This document shows, piece after piece, positions 59,828-64,000 of a stretch of DNA of 64,000 nt (the first letter of the stretch is position 1; every line of letters starts with the position of its first letter). The notes beneath the pieces are model-generated. The model searched no databases, had not been told where the DNA came from, and saw nothing but the letters and a program-made list of their open reading frames with translations. A program made the position numbers and the translations under genes. The stretch spans positions 310,001 to 374,000 of the forward strand of contig JAOTOL010001637.1 of the NCBI GenBank assembly GCA_034440575.1, read 5' to 3'. Source of the stretch: Imbricaverruca yamaguchii. Lineage: Eukaryota; Arthropoda; Thecostraca; Neoverrucidae.

Positions 59828-60215
59828 AGGATGAGGGCGAGAAGAGGTGCCGAAACCGAGCGAATTATGATGGGCATGAGATGGAGGGACGGGCGGGGAA
59901 CTGGGAGCATCGGAACTGATTTGATGCACCATGAAGAACAAACCCAGAACTTGTGAGCATTTGGTGTGCTGCGTGCACGATCGCTGAACTGTTCTTGCGA
60001 GCCGATGCTGGCCAAGCGAGTCTACCATTTAAGCGCAAGCGAAGTGCCGTACGATTCCCCTTATCTGACCCGGTCCGACCAACACACGTTGTACATTTCA
60101 GCATCTGGAATAAATCCGCTTCGTTTCCGAATATTTTCTAACAAGCAGTTGTGATTCTTCTTCAAAGAAAGGGCTTCATTGCGAAACTTCACCAGCCACG
60201 CGGTTACATCATACC
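59828..60215. other. No gene recognised
   Basis: Sequence after the conserved element; not similar to the corresponding DNA at locus A. Confidence 0.4.
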
Positions 60216-60420
60216 ACGTTATCTTCGTGCCTCGGCGCCAGTCATGCTCCGGCAAGGTTGCGTCATGTCACGTGACCTTCGCTCCCCGGGGCTGGTCATG
60301 CTACGGCACGGTTACGTCATGTCACGTGACCCTCGCTTCCCGGTGCCGGTCATGTTACGGCACGGTCACGTCATGTCACATGACCTTCATGCCCCAGCAC
60401 CGGTCGGTAACAGTGGCAGT
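60216..60420. repeat. 54-bp tandem repeat, about 3.5 copies
   Basis: Units contain CTTCGCTCCCCGGGGCTGGT, CATGCTACGGCACGG and TTACGTCATGTCACGTGAC. Each unit carries TGACGTA/ACGTCA-like and CACGTGAC motifs. Confidence 0.88.
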
Positions 60421-62033
60421 GCGATCAGAGATATCTCGCTGAGATGTATAGCATCGGCTGAGCGAAGGAACTGCGAGAGATAAATGGTCGTGACAAACTG
60501 TACCACTTGCACAATTGCGCAAAACCACTTTGGCATGGCTCGTTCACTTGTACACCTGTTCAGTATTCGTTAACTGTACCGAAGCACGGCGAGCGTACAA
60601 CCGATTTCGGCTGAAGCAGATTGGCGTTCAAAACGCTTATGTCGAAATTGTAGGCATTGTCTTAGAAATCGTGATTCTCTGTTGAATTGCCAGACATATC
60701 TCACATTTCAACGCGCTCTCTCGATTTTCCCAACTCAATTGCAGGCATGCTTTGAAGTGCATAAAGAGTCGGCCCACGTTGAATGCGATGCATGCATGTC
60801 TCTATAGGCAGTTAAGAGCGGCGTATTTTACATGCTTGGATCCCGGGTCACGTGTCTATAATTCCAGAGCCATTTAGCCAGGATCTTTCTTCGCTCGTCC
60901 GGCTCATTCTTTTGAGCTTTATGCTGGTGGATCCTGCTCACATTTACTCCCGCCTACTTTCGGTGGGTAGCCACTCCAAGAACTCTGAATGCTACTCTGA
61001 AAATCACTAAAATACGGTGAAAAAGAATTAAGGTTATGCATAATGTAGAGAGTGGCGTAAGGTACAAAGGTGTTGAGTCATCTTGGGAAGAGATCAAACG
61101 TTAGCAACAGTGACAAATCGGGTCAGTTGTGTTTTGGAGGACTGACAAGATGACATCACTTTGATTGAATATACTGATTTGGAATGCATTAGCTTGACAT
61201 TCACAAACTAATTTTGACATTGTTTTATGAAAAATGGTGTTCCTATTGTGAGCCAATGTTTGACCATTTCTGGAGGGGAGAAATTGAATAGCACGCATAC
61301 CAAGTATACCAATCTCCTTGACATGCTCGAACTCATGTGTTTTATCGAAGTAGTGAATCATGCTAGCGGGTGTCTGGAAAGGGGGTTAGAAACATTTGGC
61401 TCAGGTTCAAGTTAGAGGAAACTGACTTCCACTGGATAGGATTAGTCACGCCGTACGCAATCGTTTCGCAAAATGTTCCGCTTGCTTACACCTCGCCGCG
61501 TCTACATGTCTGCGCTGATAAGTGCTTTTTTCTCGCGGCACAGGTAGCAGTATTCTGATAACAGTGATGCGATCACTGTTATCTGATCGGTGGAGTGTTT
61601 GTATGTTGCGTGGGTCGCTGAATGTCACGCAACTTCAGCACAGTCGAAAAAGCCACAATAATCCGATATGTTGTGTATTTCTTTCCAATTAGCTTTCGGG
61701 CAGCTTCGACCTTTTGAACGAACGGTAACACCAAAGTTAGGTGCAATTTACTCCTAAGGTGTCGCAATCAAGTACCATCCAATGCTGCATCTGTCAGTTC
61801 AGAAAAGGCAATCGATCCATCTCGTCTTCCATAAGGTTCACGAGCCTCACGTTATGTTATTATTGTATGCAATAATCGGCCGAGCCCATACCAGAGGTAA
61901 ATTGTCTGTCACAATACAAATAAAACACATCAATCAAACAGGACAAAACGCAGCAAATACAGACGTACAAAAGAGCACGGCGTATATGTATCACAGATGG
62001 CCGTTGGCTGTTGGGCTGTGGCGACTCGGACCA
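60421..62033. other. 3' flank of zinc-finger gene B
   Basis: Presumably includes its 3' UTR next to 62034. No polyadenylation site was placed with confidence and no other gene recognised. Confidence 0.35.
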
Positions 62034-63271
62034 CTAGAAGAGCGGCGTGCCCAGCAGTCCGCTGCGCAGGTATCCGCTCAGTTCCAGCAGACCGCTGCCA
62101 AGCATCGTGTGCGGAACGGCAGCGTACAGGGGCGCGCTGTGCGTGCGCTGGTGCTTGTTGAGGTGGTCCTTGCGGCCGAACCGCTTCCCGCAGAGGTCAC
62201 AGCCGAACGGCCGGTCGCCGGTGTGGATGCGGCTGTGTCGGGTCAGCTCCTCGTTGCGGGTGAAGCGCTTGTGGCACGTGTCGCACCCGAACGGACGTTC
62301 GCCTGAGGGCGTTCCCGAGGTCAGAGGACAAATAAATGAGATGTTGCACATCCTATATTAAACACATGCAATGCGGACGGTCACGTCAAGAACGGAGTGC
62401 TCAGACATTAGAGTAATGGGTGTGCTTAAATTGAGAACTCCGGCACCAGGTTTATGATCTCTTTTCAATCTGGGAGCGAAACAAGCTGGCCATGATGTGG
62501 GCAAATCCAGAATTGTCAATGCTTCTCAAGGCTTCATCCACGTATTGCACCCATGCGAATTATTACTGATTATGTTCTATAAGAAAGCGAGACTGAAGTT
62601 TTGATCTTAAAGTTATAAAGACAAAACAACAGCGATTGCAGTGCACGGCGTAGATCGAAGACCCTTTTAGACGAATTACTTGTGTAACTTCGTGCAACGG
62701 ATTTCATCACTCGAAAACACTATTATTTTACAGATGCATGAGCTTACGGATGGGCTAGGGCAACCTTCGAAGAAATCCTCTGATGCAGACTATTCCAATT
62801 GTATTCCGTTCCAGCCTACTGACCTGTGTGCTTCCGAAAGTGGCCCGCCAGTTGACCGCGGTTCGAGAACGTCATCGGGCACTTGGGGCAGGCGAACTTC
62901 TTGTCGCGCCTCCTCTTCACCTCGGCTCGTCGCCGACCCTCCTCGGCCAGGACGGCCATCGAGTGCCACTGGGAGTGCACCGTCGGCAGCCACAGGTACG
63001 GCGAGAGGTCACCGAACGGCTGCAGGTCGCGGTACGGCGTCGGCTCGCCGCGCCCGGCGGCCGACGTCGGTCGACACCAGACCGACGACGGCGACGTCTG
63101 TCTCGCTGTGGGAGACGACGCTCCTCGGCTGGCGGGCGGACTCGGCGACAGCCGCGCGCTGACCTCCGTCACCTCTGCGACCTGGGCGGGCGTGGCGGCT
63201 CGGTTGGCTGGCGGACGCTCCGACTCGACGTCCAGTCCATCCCACGGCCGGAACAGCGCGCTGGGCGGCAT
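62034..63271 (-). CDS. Three-finger C2H2 zinc-finger transcription factor, copy B (two exons)
   Basis: Spliced model: exon 1 63271-62824, intron 62823-62303 (521 bp), exon 2 62302-62034, giving 238 aa. The donor ACAG|GTCAGT and acceptor CCCTCAG|GC split the Gly of the HTGERPF linker exactly as in copy A. Fingers: C128/C131/H144/H148, C156/C159/H172/H176, C184/C187/H200/H204. The tail, residues 205-238, starts with the shared SAPLYAA and then differs from copy A. The start is set at [10 protein letters not shown] by homology with MCSSLFRPW of copy A; a longer open frame runs up to 63721 but is not conserved. The N-terminal half is Ser/Pro/Ala-rich and contains a [18 protein letters not shown] segment matching the weaker [11 protein letters not shown] of copy A. 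It is probably a nuclear DNA-binding regulator with a specificity close to copy A, because the finger 2 and 3 helices are identical. Family name not recognised. Confidence 0.9.
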
Positions 63272-63370
63272 CGTCGCACAATCACAGCAACAGCTACCTC
63301 TCAGCCGGACAGAGAGGACCGATGTGGCCGAATCCCGGCTTCCACGGCCCACCATGCACCTCCTGCGCTG

Positions 63371-63430
63371 GCCAATCACAGTCGACCAGCTCCGGACCAT
63401 CCACCAATCACGCGAGGGGCGGGAGGGGCT
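63371..63430 (-). promoter_or_regulatory. Candidate promoter of zinc-finger gene B
   Basis: On the minus strand, CTCCCGCCCC (about 63427-63418) precedes CGTGATTGGT (63412-63403), and a second inverted CCAAT box, TGTGATTGGC, lies at 63380-63371. They are about 100-155 bp before the chosen ATG. The GC box / CGTGATTGGT pairing is the same as upstream of copy A. Confidence 0.55.
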
Positions 63431-64000
63431 GGATGGGGGACGGCCTCCCTCAGAGGCGCGACCTGCGTCTCTGAGGGTCTGCCGGTGTGGTGACAGATGG
63501 TCAGAGGGCGAGTGAAAAAGGCAGGGAGATTTGTATGGCGCTCTTCGCCGGGAGCAATGCTTTGGACAGCCACCGATCATGATCTGTGAAAAATTGGGGA
63601 AGTGTAGGGGACGCGGGGAGGAATGGGGAGCAGACCCATCATTTCTCCATGGTTTCTGAATCAAATGACGCCCAACTTTCAAGCTAGGCCTGGCCAGGGG
63701 ATCTATCTGACACAGGAGCAAAGCACAGACAGACCGAAAGCATACCTGGTAAGTTGAGGTTCACAAGATCTGGGAACAGGTTGAGTCAATCCGTGGTTAC
63801 CCGATATGTTTTTTTAATGGGAAAGTTCATATTAAACTACAAATACAAACAAATAGCATTCCGCAATTGGTATCATAAAATGACCCATGGGCACATATCA
63901 CATCGATGCTGAGCGATTATTCGCCAGTGCTAATTCAATTGGAGGACATTAAGCAAAATCACACCAATTATTAACGATTATCTGAATATATTGCTTTCTT
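63431..64000. other. Upstream flank of zinc-finger gene B
   Basis: No gene. The minus open frame continuing to 63721 is not conserved in copy A and is treated as 5' UTR or intergenic. Confidence 0.4.

Overview
This is a window of an animal nuclear genome, most likely an invertebrate and plausibly an arthropod or other marine ecdysozoan (inferred). The evidence is intron-containing C2H2 zinc-finger genes, CR1-like and Jockey-like non-LTR retrotransposons, a tRNA-derived SINE family, a decayed Tc1/mariner transposase, TTAA-flanked non-autonomous DNA elements and very abundant minisatellites. There are no operons, prophages, CRISPR arrays or rRNA genes. Species cannot be fixed from the sequence.

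Only two host protein-coding genes can be supported. They are paralogous two-exon, three-finger C2H2 transcription-factor genes, both on the minus strand and about 42-46 kb apart. ZF-A has exon 1 at 20299-20767 and exon 2 at 16362-16633 (246 aa). ZF-B has exon 1 at 62824-63271 and exon 2 at 62034-62302 (238 aa). In both, the intron splits the Gly codon of the HTGERP linker between fingers 1 and 2. Each promoter has a GC box next to a CGTGATTGGT CCAAT box. About 3 kb (A) or 2.2 kb (B) downstream of each gene lies a 224-225 bp non-coding block that is about 98% identical between the loci (13171-13394 and 59603-59827). The two loci look like a duplicated gene plus a retained regulatory element, with everything else between them diverged.

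Region by region: 1-1546 is a candidate TTAA-flanked element with terminal palindromes. 1.5-3.2 kb holds non-coding repeats rich in TGACCT. 3.2-5.5 kb and 9.3-10.7 kb are degenerate 21-bp satellites. 5.85-6.3 kb is a 40-bp array and 11.4-12.0 kb a 59-bp array. GC islands lie at 7.6, 12.9 and 14.6 kb. 15.3 kb holds a CR1 fragment. ZF-A occupies 16.4-20.9 kb. 22.3-23.2 kb is a palindrome-core array plus a GC island. 23.5-24.9 kb is a CR1 fragment interrupted by a SINE. 28.9-29.5 kb is another GC island. 29.8-34.6 kb holds a nearly complete CR1-like LINE (about 4.5 kb) and an older CR1 3' end. 35.1 kb is a second SINE. 36.9-38.5 kb is a 1.57-kb foldback element. 39.6-40.2 kb is a GC island. 41.6-42.4 kb is a TTAA MITE. 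44.2 kb is a 35-bp array. 45.7-47.5 kb is a 13-bp minisatellite of about 136 copies. 49.1-51.5 kb is a Jockey-like pseudogene split by a second, inverted copy of the TTAA MITE. 52.3-54.6 kb is a 55-bp satellite. 55.4-55.9 kb is a 45-bp in-frame array. 55.9-57.5 kb is a dead mariner. ZF-B occupies 62.0-63.4 kb.

Most long open reading frames in the window are by-products of GC-rich minisatellites whose unit length is not a multiple of three, and they are not annotated as genes.
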